The notes under the pieces: model-generated | Told to the model about the DNA's origin: nothing | Seen by the model: only the letters and a program-made list of their open reading frames with translations | Databases searched by the model: none | Program-made: the position numbers and the translations under genes | Assembly: GCA_021464415.1 (NCBI GenBank) | Contig: CM038471.1 | Coordinates: 77,544,414-77,608,413 of the forward strand | Length of the DNA stretch: 64,000 nucleotides | DNA from: Lonicera japonica | Lineage: Eukaryota; Streptophyta; Magnoliopsida; Dipsacales; Caprifoliaceae | Reading direction: 5' to 3' | Shown here: in pieces, positions 47,390-58,785 of the stretch | How positions within the stretch are numbered: the first letter of the stretch is position 1 | How the letters are laid out: the number at the start of each line of letters is the position of its first letter

Positions 47390-48135
47390 TGATTATTACG
47401 GCATTGCATCTCACGAGTGGTGAAGCTAGAGCTTTAATGCAAGGGATGGAGAAATGTTATAAAGATGGACTTTATAGAGGTGATGTAAAGGTTGATTCTT
47501 TAGTTTTGACTAAGACAAGACGGGCAGCACACGTTATTTACCTGTACGCGCAAATCTAACCATGAAAATATCATTGACTCATTGGTTGAAATTATTATTA
47601 ACAACACAAGTTCATGAGTTCGATCCCCAATTGCTTACATATTTTTATTCAAAACAATGAGGGGCAAAATAGGAACATCACATACTTTGGTGTCATAACC
47701 GAGAAAGGTACCTTTGCTTTTAATAGTAACAGATTCTGACAGGTAAATGTTCTTCTTCTTGGGCTATTTACCATGAAGTGAAGAGGATTCAGGATTAGAC
47801 AGCTACATTGAGGTTTCGTTTATGCACACTTTTAGGGAGAACAACAAGGGAGCTGATCTGTTGGCTAATTGGGGGTATTCTTAGAAAAAACATAGGATTT
47901 TTTGCTCTTGGTCTCAAATTCCTCAAAAGTTGAGGGGAATTATTAGATTAGATAAGATAGGTTTACAGAATATTTGTTGTAAGAAGTTGATAGTGACAGT
48001 TTTTTTTTTTGTCAGTAAAAGTAAGGATAAGGCTATTGCCTCCCAGGTTTTACAAAACAAAACAAGAAAAGCTGCTGATTTAAGGCTCTACTACCAGAAA
48101 ACACAAACGATTTTTGTACCATTTGTCCCAAAGAA
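47390..48135 (+). mobile_element. LINE RNase H fragments between the duplicated blocks
   Basis: Plus-strand frames encode GEARALMQGMEKCYKDGLYR near 47430 and MHTFRENNKGADLLANWG near 47824, both characteristic of the RNase H domain that ends plant LINE ORF2 (…EARAL…, …NN..ADLLA..). Frames are broken. An unrelated 47500-47770 stretch lies between them. Confidence 0.6.
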
Positions 48136-48148
48136 ATAAAAAAGGAAA

Positions 48149-49056
48149 ACAATTAAAGCAATGGCTATACCTATTGCCAAAGCAATTATATCTTTGGCTC
48201 TTTGCCAAAGCATAGTATTTAAAAAAGTTATATGATTTCAAATTTGTACATTGCTCTGACAGTAGTCATATTTGCTTTGGCAATAGATAACACACAACAG
48301 CCTGGAAGCCGGGGATAATGACTGGCTAGTTGAGAGGCTAAGATGGAGTACAAGAAAATTTTGGTCTATTTAACACTTTTAAACATGACCAGATAGTACA
48401 ACTAATCCCACAATCAAAAGACACCTTTTAAGTTCTTTATATACAACCAATACAATTAGGATTGATATCATATAAGCAGCATGATTAACACTAATGGCCG
48501 AACACATGCAAGAATTAAGATGCAACTAAAACTTGATAATGGATTTAAAAAATTGAAACCGCAAAGCAAACTGTAAGCCTAAAACCAACAAAACAGACTC
48601 ACACCTGAATCTTTAACAAAGATAATAAAGATGGAATAACAAATCATATAAACATAAAGTTTTCATACATGTGGATGATGGAATAAGAATTTTTTCAAGA
48701 AATGTAAAGAAATACCAATGGCAGTAACTCAAGCAAACATATTATGCTTTATGACCCAGAAAATCACCTTTTCGCATAAGTCTAAATTTTCAGATCTCCA
48801 ACATAAAATTCATTAAACAAAACAATTACGTCATTCATTAATAGGACCATCACAATTGTTAAAAATTTTGCAATCAAGCTCTAATAAATTTGGAAGCAAT
48901 AATGATAATGACTACTTTCAAAAGAATATGTCCATGTTAAGATCCACAAGTGACCAATGAAGTGGAAACTGTCGATTTGCAAACAAGTACACCAGGAACA
49001 AAAAGGAACTAGCCATCACACAAGGCCAAGGACCGAAATATAGAAACACAAAACTT
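48149..49056. repeat. Direct duplication downstream of TML, copy 2
   Basis: Partner of 46327-47110. This copy lies next to the TML 3' end (stop at 49192), so it probably includes TML 3' UTR or downstream sequence. Confidence 0.88.
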
Positions 49057-49191
49057 CTACCATAAGAAACAATGAACCTAAATTACAGCCTCCTAAAGTT
49101 CAAAGAATGCTACAAACATATCACTCCACAAATCCCATCAAGCAGATAGATGATAATACGATACGCATAGTTATAATAAACCAGAATAGTT

Positions 49192-51084
49192 TTAATTGCA
49201 CATGTAAACCCCACTTTCATACCTGTGGTCAACCTCGTAAAAGTCTGTGCCACCATCAGAAGCGGGGCGCAAAGTAATCCCTGACAAAGATTTAGTTCCG
49301 TGGGCTGAAAATTTCACATAACCAACAACCTCAATTTCTTCATCAGCAACTTCTTCACTAGACTCGTCCACAGGCATTCTTGCTCTCAATTTACCGGGAT
49401 TGCCCCTTAGAGGAATCTCTTTAATGTGCCATTTTAATTCTTTCTCGGACCGGTTCAAGATTGCTTTTGGCGAACACTGTAAAAGGGTTGGATCAACGGG
49501 TAGTTTTACAACAAATGTGACGTCGTTAAGTGGGGCAGGTAAATCGGGATTCGAAACATATTGTATCATTATAGAAAGTAAAGTCCCACTATGACGTTGG
49601 GTTAGCCTAACCCTCAACGGCAATGGAGTCAAACGGGGTTGTAAACTATACTTCAAGATTGGTATAGGCTCATCTGAGGGTGCAGTTCTCACGTGGAACA
49701 TCCCGTTCCCAAGGCTGCTTACACGAGAGCTTTGAATAACAAATCTCTTAACACTACTAGTACCCTCGATCCTGAAGGAAAACTCAGTTTCTTTATCATC
49801 AGAAGCTTTCGGAGGCAATGTTTTTAAGTAGACCACACCCAACAAGCCAACTCTCGCAAGAACCGATTCCCTGAACTCTGCACTAATCTCTTCTGATATG
49901 TACATCTCAGGACCCTTCATTTCTGTTTTCTTCACCAAAAGATCTTCAAGAGGAGTGGAGGCACCGGTAGCAGCGGCGGTGGTTGGAGGCGCACTCGTTT
50001 GCAACAATTCAAGCCCACCCAATCCTTGGGTTTTGGGTACTTTCTTCGGTCCTACAAACTCCGATGCATCCAAACCACCACCCCAAGCTTGATTGAGCCC
50101 TTCAAAATCTTCCGGCAAAGTCGAACCGTCTTGACCAAACTCTATACCACCATAGTTCCCTTCAAAACCTTCGACACCAATGTGGGTCGAGTCCGTGGCT
50201 GCAGCAGGGGGTAGTGTAGTAACCTCAAGACCTGCCAAGGCCTTTGTCAAATCATCAGGCTGAGCTTTTTTATCTTTCTTGAAGCCACCCACAAGCTCCT
50301 CGGGCTTGTTAAGGGCATCACTTGCTGCAAACGGGTCCTTTTCCACCGGATCTTCCTCGGTTTTTTGCTGCTGCTCAAGCTCGCTTGTGGCCGGTCCGGT
50401 TATATTAAGCGTTGCAGCAACCTCATCACCGGCCTCCAATGTCTCCGGTGGCAATTCAAACCTTGCACTCGAAAACGCCTCCAAACCCGCCTCATGCTCA
50501 ACCGCATGTATCTCTACATTACTCCAACTATCCGCACCCCTAATCTTATTCTCCGTATGAATAGCCGAATGCACCATCTTCGCAATACTTTCTCCGTGCA
50601 AAGTTGCAAGCATTGCCGCGAGCCTAATGTTACTAACACCCCTCAAAACAATATCCAACGCCATATATATCTCTGAGTACTTCCTACTCAACTTCTCTGG
50701 CGTAACATCGACCCCTCGACACGCAGTTACAACTACACTGACAGCCTGATTCACAATACTTATACACTCAAACACATTGTTCACACAATCATCATCAACA
50801 GTAGTAATACCCAACACGTATATCGAATTTACCAACCGATACACAATCCTGTATCGGCTTTCTATGCCGACAATCACTTGTCCACTTGACGCAGCGAGGG
50901 GGTCATCACCAAGGGACGTATCACCATCCTCGGCCAATTGGTGCTTGCCGGAGGCGAAAGCAAGACGGGTCTGTCGAAAGGCCGAAAGTGCCACTAGGGC
51001 TCGGGCAGGTGGGAACCATTCCCGGGTTTGGAGCAAAATATCGGATCCATTAGTGGGTTGGAGTGATAAAGCTAAACAAGACAT
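49192..51084 (-). CDS. TML: TPLATE complex muniscin-like subunit (TML)
   Basis: A single uninterrupted coding exon encodes 630 residues. ATG 51084 gives MSCLALSLQP, the family start; the open frame continues upstream to 51105 only through a TTG. Residues 1 to about 155 form the longin-like region (LLQTREWFPPARALVAL, YRLVNSIYVLGITT). A central flexible linker follows, rich in acidic, Pro, Ala and Gly residues (about 220-380). The C-terminal third is the mu-homology domain (RVGLLGVVYLKTLPP, YVSNPDLPAPLNDVTFVV, ITLRPASDGGTDFYEV). TML belongs to the octameric TPLATE complex, which acts with clathrin and AP-2 in endocytosis at the plasma membrane. It matches my memory of Arabidopsis At5g57460. No lesion seen. 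Confidence 0.96.
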   Translation of the reverse strand: MSCLALSLQPTNGSDILLQTREWFPPARALVALSAFRQTRLAFASGKHQLAEDGDTSLGDDPLAASSGQVIVGIESRYRIVYRLVNSIYVLGITTVDDDCVNNVFECISIVNQAVSVVVTACRGVDVTPEKLSRKYSEIYMALDIVLRGVSNIRLAAMLATLHGESIAKMVHSAIHTENKIRGADSWSNVEIHAVEHEAGLEAFSSARFELPPETLEAGDEVAATLNITGPATSELEQQQKTEEDPVEKDPFAASDALNKPEELVGGFKKDKKAQPDDLTKALAGLEVTTLPPAAATDSTHIGVEGFEGNYGGIEFGQDGSTLPEDFEGLNQAWGGGLDASEFVGPKKVPKTQGLGGLELLQTSAPPTTAAATGASTPLEDLLVKKTEMKGPEMYISEEISAEFRESVLARVGLLGVVYLKTLPPKASDDKETEFSFRIEGTSSVKRFVIQSSRVSSLGNGMFHVRTAPSDEPIPILKYSLQPRLTPLPLRVRLTQRHSGTLLSIMIQYVSNPDLPAPLNDVTFVVKLPVDPTLLQCSPKAILNRSEKELKWHIKEIPLRGNPGKLRARMPVDESSEEVADEEIEVVGYVKFSAHGTKSLSGITLRPASDGGTDFYEVDHRYESGVYMCN

Positions 51085-51520
51085 TGCCAACCGTAAAGGT
51101 CCCAAGACTTTCTTTAATTCAGATCTAGGGTTCTTGTGTTTGTTAATTCTGGGTTTATTTGATTGAGATTTGTGGGTTTTAAGAGTCTTTGATGTAGTTA
51201 GTGTTTGTTTTTAGGTACGATTTTGTTGAATTGATTGGGAAGTTTTGAGCATTGGATCTAATAGTGAGAGGATCTGAACGGAGCAGTATAATTGACTGGA
51301 AATTTACATGTGTGTGTATATAGAGATGAATAGAGGGGCGGAATTGGATTACTTACTATTACGAATGTGGAGATAAAAATGGTGGACGATGAGTTATAGT
51401 TGTTGGTGGAGCTTGAATTGATCGTTGTTCTTGTGAAAAATGATATTCTCTTCTCTTGTCTTTTGTCTTCTGAACTATGAAGAGAGAGAGAGCGATGGTT
51501 TATTTGCGACTGTGGGCCGG
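51085..51520 (-). promoter_or_regulatory. TML leader and promoter region
   Basis: Upstream of the TML start, A/T-rich sequence includes a TATATA word near 51317-51322 and a CT-rich stretch on the minus strand near 51478-51494. Either could belong to the promoter or leader. No start site can be fixed. Confidence 0.35.
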
Positions 51521-51870
51521 GCCAGTACCATTAGGATTGAGGCCGAAACGCACTACTATTATATCATATATCCAGCTAATTCGGGTTCTCGGTTTATTAA
51601 ATTATTATTATTGTCATCGTATATACTGATTTAATCTTTACATTTGCATTTGCACATAAACAACGCTATTAAATTAATCATGCTTTGATTGGATATCATA
51701 TCTCTAAATATTTTTGATGTTGTCATTCTCCAACTCATTTCACATTTGCACTTACACCAATTTGATTAATTGATCACTCATTTAGATTTTTTAACATTCG
51801 ATTTCTTTATCTACATTCCAAGTGGACTTTTATATTTTGTTGAGCCTTTTTCTTCTAATTTTTTTAGTCT

Positions 51871-52475
51871 GAGCATCCATATTGGATAGGATAAAATTTA
51901 GACCAAATTTATTGATTGTTTATTAAGTTCGACAGGCTCCACACAACGAAAAAGGTAAAAAAAAAATTAGTCATACAAGCGTCCCACACTCGTATGATTT
52001 TTTGTTTTTTATTTTTTTTTAAATCATACGAAACTATGTCACTCGTATGAATTTTATTTTAAAAAAAAAAAAACCCAACTTTTTTTTACCATACAAGACT
52101 GCCACCCTCGTATGGCTTGTTTTGATTTTTTTTTTTTATTTTTAAGTTTTGCCTCACTCTCATATGAGTTAAAAAAATATATTGAGAAAAGCCATACGAG
52201 CTGCTCATATGGGGTATTTTTTTTTTTAATAAAAAAAGAGAAAATTCCCATATAAGTGAGACAGACTTGTATGGGTTTTTTTAGATTTTTGATACGGCTT
52301 TACCACACTAGTATGGCTCATATGAGTAATTCATATTCGTATAAGGTAAAATTTAAGAAAATGGTAAATTTAGTCGGTTTCTATCCTATAGGCCAAATTT
52401 TATCCGTCTAAATTTCTCCGTTATGAAGAGAAGTTGGGTAAATTTATGGGCTTACTCTACCCGATGGAGATGCTC
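51871..52475. mobile_element. MITE-like element with an array of CATACGAG hairpins
   Basis: Ends GAGCATCCAT…TTGGATAGGATAA and, reverse-complemented from the right, GAGCATCTCCATCGGGTAGAG are related. The interior (51960-52350) holds at least six facing word pairs such as CATACAAG…CTCGTATG, CATACGAA…CTCGTATG and CATACGAG…CATATG, separated by A- or T-runs. No target duplication or coding frame. Confidence 0.55.
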
Positions 52476-53379
52476 TTATATAAAAATTTTCTAATTTATT
52501 TTGCAAATAATGTAACAAATCTTATAATAAAACAAAATTATTCTTGTTACGATTGAGTAGATTTTTGTGCACATGAAATACGTGCACGATTTGGTTATAT
52601 ATAAATTAAAATATATATATATATATATATACTAATTAAAAGTTATAATATTGTCATTATGACATACGATACATGTGTGATTTGGTTTTATATGAATATT
52701 TTTTTAGAAAAAATTTGTAGGCAGTGTAATAGTTGAAAGTCATAATATTCGTTTAAGTCATTGTTTACGTTGTAATAATTATTACTAGTTTTTAAACAAA
52801 AGTTGACAAAGCTAAAATTAATAAAGCAAAAGCTAGACATTACTTTAAAAACTCTAACTTTGTATACTAGTCTATTATATTAAAATTATTTTTTTCTTAG
52901 AAAATTGTACTTAAAATTAAAAGGGGAGTACCCTTAGATAGAAAAGAAAACAAAAAAATTGAAAAATATAAAAATTAGGGAAAAAAACACTCACTAAATC
53001 CGCTCAAACTATTATTTTTTTGCACTAAACTTTTATAAATTATTAAATGTTATTATTTAATTTTCAAAATTACATAAATACTCTTGTACAAAATTGTGTA
53101 AAAAAATACTAAATCTTTTCAAACTATCATTTTTTAGCACTAACCCTCCTAAATTATTACAACTTGACACCTAATTTATAAAATATCATTTATATAATTT
53201 TAGAAGTTAAATAATAATATTTAATAGTTTAGGAAGTTTAATATTATTTTTAAAAAATAAGATAATTTAGTGCAAAAAAAAAAATGATAGTTCGAGGGGT
53301 TTAGCCTTTTTTTACCCTAAAAATTATTTCAAATTAGAACAAAACCGCCGGCGCGACCTCCTTTCCCACACACCCGCAC
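52476..53379. other. AT-rich intergenic DNA upstream of XRCC3
   Basis: TA microsatellite at 52611-52630. Two similar tracts with CTTTTTAGC/ATTTTTTGCACTAA words at about 53010-53030 and 53127-53150 suggest an old repeat. The short GC-rich stretch 53340-53379 is probably the XRCC3 leader. Confidence 0.45.
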
Positions 53380-54252
53380 ATGACGCCGGAAAATCTCCTT
53401 CAACTCCCACTCCCCACCCAGAAATGCACCATTGGCTGTCCGGTAATCGACCGATTACTCGCCGGAGGAATCCCCTGCAACTCAATAACCGAACTAGTCT
53501 CCGAGAGCGGGTGTGGAAAGACCCAAATCTGCCTCCAAATCCTCCTCTCTTCCCAGCTCCCCGCCGCTGCCGGCGGCCTAGCCGGCGCCTCCCTCTACCT
53601 CCACTCCGAGTTTCCATTCCCCCTCCGCCGCCTCCACCAACTTTCCCACTCATTCACCTCCTCAAAAAATCCGTTGGATAACATTTTAGTCCACCCATTG
53701 CATTCTGCAGACCAACTGTTCGACGTATTGTCCAAGGCAGATTTGGTTTTAGAAAACCCACCTACCCAATTACCCATTAGGCTTATTGTGATCGATTCGA
53801 TCGCGGCTTTGTTTCGCTCTGAATTTGAGAACACCCCGTGTGATCTTAAGCGGAGGGCGGGACTGTTTTTCAAGATTTCGGGCAAGTTAAAGGCGTTGGC
53901 AAAAAGATTTGGGCTTGCCATTGTGATTACTAATCAAGTGGTTGATTTGGTGGGGTCGAGTGAGGGGATTAATGGGATGAGGATTGGGAATTTGAGTGCG
54001 TTGTATTCGTCTGGGAGACGGGTTTGTCCCGCACTTGGGCTATCATGGGCAAATTGTGTGAATTCAAGGCTGTTCTTGTCTCGAAATGAGGTGATAATAG
54101 GGGAAGATAATGGTTTGGGTGATGTGGGTACTGGTGATTTTGTTAGTAGACAAACAAAGAGGGAGCTTCATGTTGTTTTTTCTCCTCATTTGCCTTATTC
54201 GTCTTGCGAATTTGTGATAGCAAGAGAATGTGTTTTTGGGGTTGATAGATAA
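53380..54252 (+). CDS. XRCC3: DNA repair protein XRCC3, RAD51 paralogue
   Basis: One uninterrupted exon of 290 residues. Walker A is SESGCGKT (41-48), with the invariant Lys at 47; Walker B is LIVID with Asp139. Strong XRCC3 signatures follow: SLYLHSEFPFPLRRLHQLSH (71-90), FFKISGKLKALAKRFGLAIVITNQV, and GLSWANCVNSRLFLSR. XRCC3 pairs with RAD51C and supports RAD51 in homologous recombination and meiosis in the nucleus. Length is slightly below the roughly 300 residues of plant homologues. The first half is GC-rich, the second AT-rich. Ser replaces the usual first small residue of the P-loop. Confidence 0.96.
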   Translation: MTPENLLQLPLPTQKCTIGCPVIDRLLAGGIPCNSITELVSESGCGKTQICLQILLSSQLPAAAGGLAGASLYLHSEFPFPLRRLHQLSHSFTSSKNPLDNILVHPLHSADQLFDVLSKADLVLENPPTQLPIRLIVIDSIAALFRSEFENTPCDLKRRAGLFFKISGKLKALAKRFGLAIVITNQVVDLVGSSEGINGMRIGNLSALYSSGRRVCPALGLSWANCVNSRLFLSRNEVIIGEDNGLGDVGTGDFVSRQTKRELHVVFSPHLPYSSCEFVIARECVFGVDR

Positions 54253-56009
54253 TCTCAGTTTCTTTGAAAGAAAAGCTTCGAGGAAGGTAAACATGCTAAA
54301 TTTTTGGGTTCGATTAACTTATGTGAGAGAAAAATTGTAAAAGGAAGTGCAACTTATTCTTTATCCTTGAAATAGTGCTCATTTGGTTCAAGTTCTTGTG
54401 CTTATATGTGTGCAAACTTCTAATTCCAAGAAAACAAAAAAAGCTTGAAACAAACTATCACTTTAGGTATTTTGTTTCTCAAAGGTAAAAGGCAGGCCTT
54501 TGTTGTATCTTGAGAATTGAGTACATATGCAAACACTTCAATACTAAGTTTATATGGAGGTTGAAATTTCTTGTTGGGACAATTAGTTGCCCCTTTTTTA
54601 GCCTTGCTCCTTATATATTATCATACATTCATATTAAAGGTGTGGATTTGGAATATGTGAGGATCCCTAATGGCTCTAAGTTATCTTCAATTATATACTG
54701 ATCAAATCCAACCTAAAGTTCGATTTCAAATCGTCGTGAAGATACTAGGAAGAAATTGTGAAGCTTATCGTCCACTATAAATGTACACAAATGTAGCTAA
54801 AATTATTATTTCTTCTTTTATTGTCGTAATATATGATAATACCTTTAGTTCCCTCTAGAAAACTTAATCTTGTTTAAATACTGTAATTTATTGTGCACAC
54901 ACCTGAGCTGTTGAGACCTTTGGTGAATGTATATTCAATACATTATTACAAGGTTATAATAGTAATTAGCGCCTCCATTGTAGAACTAATGTTTTATAAC
55001 TTTATTATTCCTCATTCCTTCCATTTTTCCTGTCACCTTTCCTTCTACTTTTCCTTTTTATGCTATGCCAAACAAAAGAAAAAACTTCCTTCCACCCTTT
55101 CTTCGTTTCCACTCTTCCATGCTACCAAATAGAATGTAAGAGAGAAGCAATGTAACTGGTTGATCTTAAAATACCAATTTTGCACTTGTGTATTTGAAAC
55201 ATTTGACCTGCATGAAAGATAATTGACACATTGGTGAACTACAACAGAATTGAAACACAAAAAATCAGTTACTTTAGATAATACTACATATGAGATTGAC
55301 TCTGCTTTGCCACATTTATATCTTTAAAGAGGAAAAGAATTATGGGGTCAGTTTTAAAAATGGGAAATGTGATTGCCAAAACAGTTTTAATTTGTGCCTA
55401 ATCAAATGTTGTATCAAGAATTTTGCTTTCATGATGGCACATTGCTTTGGCAAAAATCAATTTTGTCAGAAAACAACTACTCTCCTCTCGGGAATTCCAC
55501 TCCCTGAATATCTGTGATTAAATCTTCAATTATATCATTTGGGCGAACAAGGAGTTTAACAAGCTGTTTTTCCCCTTCAGATTTCATTGAACTTTGATAT
55601 TTGGTCAATTCTTGGTTGGATTTGATATTTATTCCATCAATTTCCTAGGTTGATTCGATTGGAGTGGGGAGTGGTTGATTTCAGTCTTACACTATCAATA
55701 CACTATCGCATCAATATGTGATATTTGTGTCTCTAGAATTATTGAACCAGCCCCTTATCACATGACTACTCAACAATACTTTGGGTTTCTTACATGGATA
55801 AAAATTAGGTACATGATAAAGAATATCTTGCTTTTGGCAACACTTGATGCAAAGCTTTAAGCGAGTGCACTCTTTCCTTCCATAATCATTCATCCTCGAG
55901 AGACCGAAACTATACACACCAATTTCATAACCATTGGACTACCCATAGCTTTATATTTTCTAATTGACGTAGTAATATAATTAATCCTCAAGAGACTGAA
56001 ACTATACAT
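54253..56009. other. Intergenic DNA downstream of XRCC3
   Basis: It begins with the probable XRCC3 3' UTR. A direct repeat of about 45 bp containing CCAATTTCATAACCATTG is at about 55895-55937 and 55985-56029. No gene recognised. Confidence 0.45.
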
Positions 56010-57060
56010 GCCAATTTCATAACCATTGTACTCGATTAAATCAGGATATTGGCTGGCTTCAAGTTCAGATTCTCCTTCTTTCAGCTCTGAGGCTTCGTTG
56101 TCATTTTCACCCTCTTCGTCCTTTTGGTCGCAATTGTGGGGTTTACAATGCCCTTGGAATTTGAAGTTATTTTGGTGGAAGGTTTGTCTCAATATTATCC
56201 TCTACGAATGAGAACCTTTTCTCCAGAAAGTGCAGCTCTTCCCTGCTCTGTTTTGTGCGTGGCTATTCAGTTGAATCCATTGAGCACATACTTTTTGACT
56301 GTGCCTTTGCCCGTAAAGTTTGGCGCCGTAGTAGCCTTGTTCGTCTTGTTGATTTCCCTCCGCAATCAGCCATATCGTGGTCAAACTCCTTGTTGGTAAG
56401 GGAGGGTCCTAGTGCCTCTGATATGTTAAGTAATTGTATTGCGGTGGCGTGGGGAATTTGGAAAGCTAGAAACAATTGGTGTTTCAATGGGGAGAATGAT
56501 GCTTTGCGCACGTGTGCTTCAGCTGAATCTTTGATATCAGATTTTGATGATGCTTTGCTTGATGGAAATGAAGACAAGGATTTGAGGTTGTCAGGTCTTG
56601 TAAACCCCCCCTCCATTTGCAGGTTTCAAAATGTATATCCTTGGTGCTTTTTCCCAGTCTGTTGGAGGAGCTATCAGCGGGATTCTTAAGGACGAATCGG
56701 GATCCAGTATTTCGGGTTTTGGCAAGAGATGTAGAGCGTCATCTGCCTTGTTTGGTGAAGCTCTAGCTTCAAGGGAAGGCTTCATCCTTGCTATTGCTGC
56801 GGGTTGCATATTTGTTGCTTTGATTGTTTGCGGGTTTGCATATTTGTTGCTTCGAGATTGATTGTTCAATTTTGATCTGTTGTGTTTTAGGGGATTGCCG
56901 TATTCCTTAGGAAATCTCAGCTTTTGTTGGGGACATTTGCTATAGAGTAGCCCCAGCTGCTCATAGAAATAGTCTTCCTTTAGATATTGTATGTAATTTC
57001 GTTTGGCCCTTTTTGCGGCTTTTGATATTTATATTTTGTAACTGACATTGTAATATAATT
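56010..57060 (+). mobile_element. LINE tail with zinc-binding and RNase H remnants
   Basis: Plus-strand frames, broken by at least three frameshifts, read in LINE order: YSIKSGYWLASS, LKLFWWKVCLN, then the zinc-binding C-terminal region with SVESIEHILFDCAFARKVWR and GIWKARNNWCFNG, then the RNase H start GGAISGILKDESGS and SALFGEALASREGF up to about 56870. These are conserved marks of plant non-LTR elements. The 5' half is missing; the exact 3' end and poly(A) are unclear. Confidence 0.78.
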
Positions 57061-57500
57061 AATTCCAACTATGTAAGACTCCATCCATGTCGAATTAAGA
57101 CATTTTTAAAGATACATGATTTTCAACATAATTAATTTACCATGTAAAGATTTGTACATTGATTATGCCTAGGCAAAGCTTTAGAACAATGTGAAAATTT
57201 TGTAGTTTTACCATCGTACACAATTAAATTTCCAATAACAAGAAAATGATTGAAGTTCCTCCATGACTTAAATGTTATTTCTTCTTCACACATCAAAGGA
57301 GATATCGTACTGCCACATAATCTTGTGTTCAAATTTACATTGAAATAATTCTAGGATTACACCAAAAAGTGCACACGTCAGCAATGCATTGGCCGGCTTG
57401 TTACTTTTCTGGTAAAATTTTCTTGAGATCTCCCTAGAATTACACTAATGTTGAACTATATAAATTTTGTATGTAAAACTGTAAAAATCCGTAGTCCACC
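57061..57500. other. Intergenic or 3' UTR region
   Basis: No coding frame. It may contain the polyadenylation site of the minus-strand gene ending above. Confidence 0.35.
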
Positions 57501-57585
57501 CTGTTCATGCAGCAGCCAGTTTTCCTTTCCTAAGAGAAAACCACTTCAGAAGCAGGAAAACTAGAACATGGAAGCCCATCGGCGC
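57501..57585 (-). other. Possible 3' UTR exon of the syntaxin-like gene
   Basis: An acceptor TTTGCAG|GCGCC at 57586 could join the donor GACAAGAG|GTATATAC at 58749, which lies 36 bases beyond the stop codon. The sequence after it is less AT-rich than the flanks. Its lower end is unknown. Confidence 0.35.
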
Positions 57586-58026
57586 CTGCAAATAACATGA
57601 GTTGATTCTTCAGTCTTTTTATCTCCAGAGAAACACAAAAAACCAATACACAAGTCTGTTCGACATGGAAAGACGAATTCCTTCGGAATCCATTTTACAT
57701 ATATTAGATTTCATGGAAACACAAACTTAAGGAGAATGGCTTTTGGATTCCATTGGAAAGGAAAAGTTAGGCTAAAGCAAGTTCTACCAGTGAAATTGAT
57801 TCACTAGAAAATTTATACGAGCAAATACCAAAAATCATGAAAATATATAACATCAAAACCAACATACCCTAATATAATTGTAACATTTAACCAAGCTTGG
57901 AAGTAATTTGGCGAGGCGGAAAAGTTCATCAAATGTTCCTTCCTAAGACAGAACAACCACTTAAATCCTCAATAAAGTCGATCAATGTCATCAAATTTGG
58001 AAATGGAACATGCAAACAATAATTAA

Positions 58027-58178
58027 AGGGAAATGATATTAGCACTCCACAATTGTCCTAAGGCACTCCAAAATCATTTTTAGTGACACTTACATAGATC
58101 TTTTGGGACACTTTTTATGTCTCTAAAAATGATTTTGGAGTGCCTTAGTACAAATGTGGAGTGCTAATATCATTTCCT
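58027..58178. mobile_element. MITE, copy 2 of a two-copy family
   Basis: 152 bp with the same layout as 45587-45739: AGGGAAATGATATTAGCACT…, GTCCTAAGGCACTCCA, TTTTTAGTGACACTT in the middle, and the mirrored right half ending CATTTCCT. The target duplication is unclear. It lies in the possible 3' UTR intron of the syntaxin-like gene. Confidence 0.9.
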
Positions 58179-58785
58179 TATAACTAAAAGCAATGAGGTT
58201 TTTAACACTGTCAAATCAGCAAAATAAATCTCAATAGTCTAATGTTCAAAACAAGTGTAAGGCAGCAGAAGTTGAGCTTTTAAGCTCTATCAAGTAAGAA
58301 CAAGAAATTTCATGAGTGTCTAATGATTTCTACCACATGGATGAGGATAAAATATAAATATACATATATATATATATTTAAAAAAAAATTAAAGAATAAA
58401 GACCAAGAAAACCAATAACTCATGTAAGCAATGTGATTCTGAGCGTAGGAGGTAGAGGTAAAGAATATAAAGAGCGGAAGAATGAGGGAAATTATTCTAT
58501 GTTTCCCTTGGCATTTCTATGCTGAAATTTTGTAACCTGACAATTTTTTATTTTATTTTTTTACATTTTTCTTTGCAGAAAATAGAAAAGAAAACACATT
58601 GTATCGATTCTAAGAAGTAACTTTACAAAATATATATATGTATATATATAAACGAATGAATCTGCATACAAGATATCCTACTCTTTAACAATCTCTAATT
58701 TAATTTATTTATTTTCGTTACTTTGTAAAAAGGCTATATATGTATATACCTCTTGTCCAGTATGACCACCATCATACGGATCCTC

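Noticed and set aside
51085..51105. Seven extra N-terminal residues of TML
   Set aside because: The upstream codon at 51105 is TTG, and the family start MSCLAL fits ATG 51084.
50279..51166. Plus-strand frames of 93-129 codons
   Set aside because: They are antisense shadows of the TML coding exon, which has clear homology and codon use on the minus strand.
53324..53653. Glycine/arginine-rich minus-strand frame of 109 codons
   Set aside because: It is antisense to the GC-rich first third of XRCC3.
55890..56192. Minus-strand open frame with an acidic, protein-like composition
   Set aside because: The opposite strand reads as LINE protein (YSIKSGYWLAS, LKLFWWKVCLN) across the same bases, so the acidic frame is its shadow.
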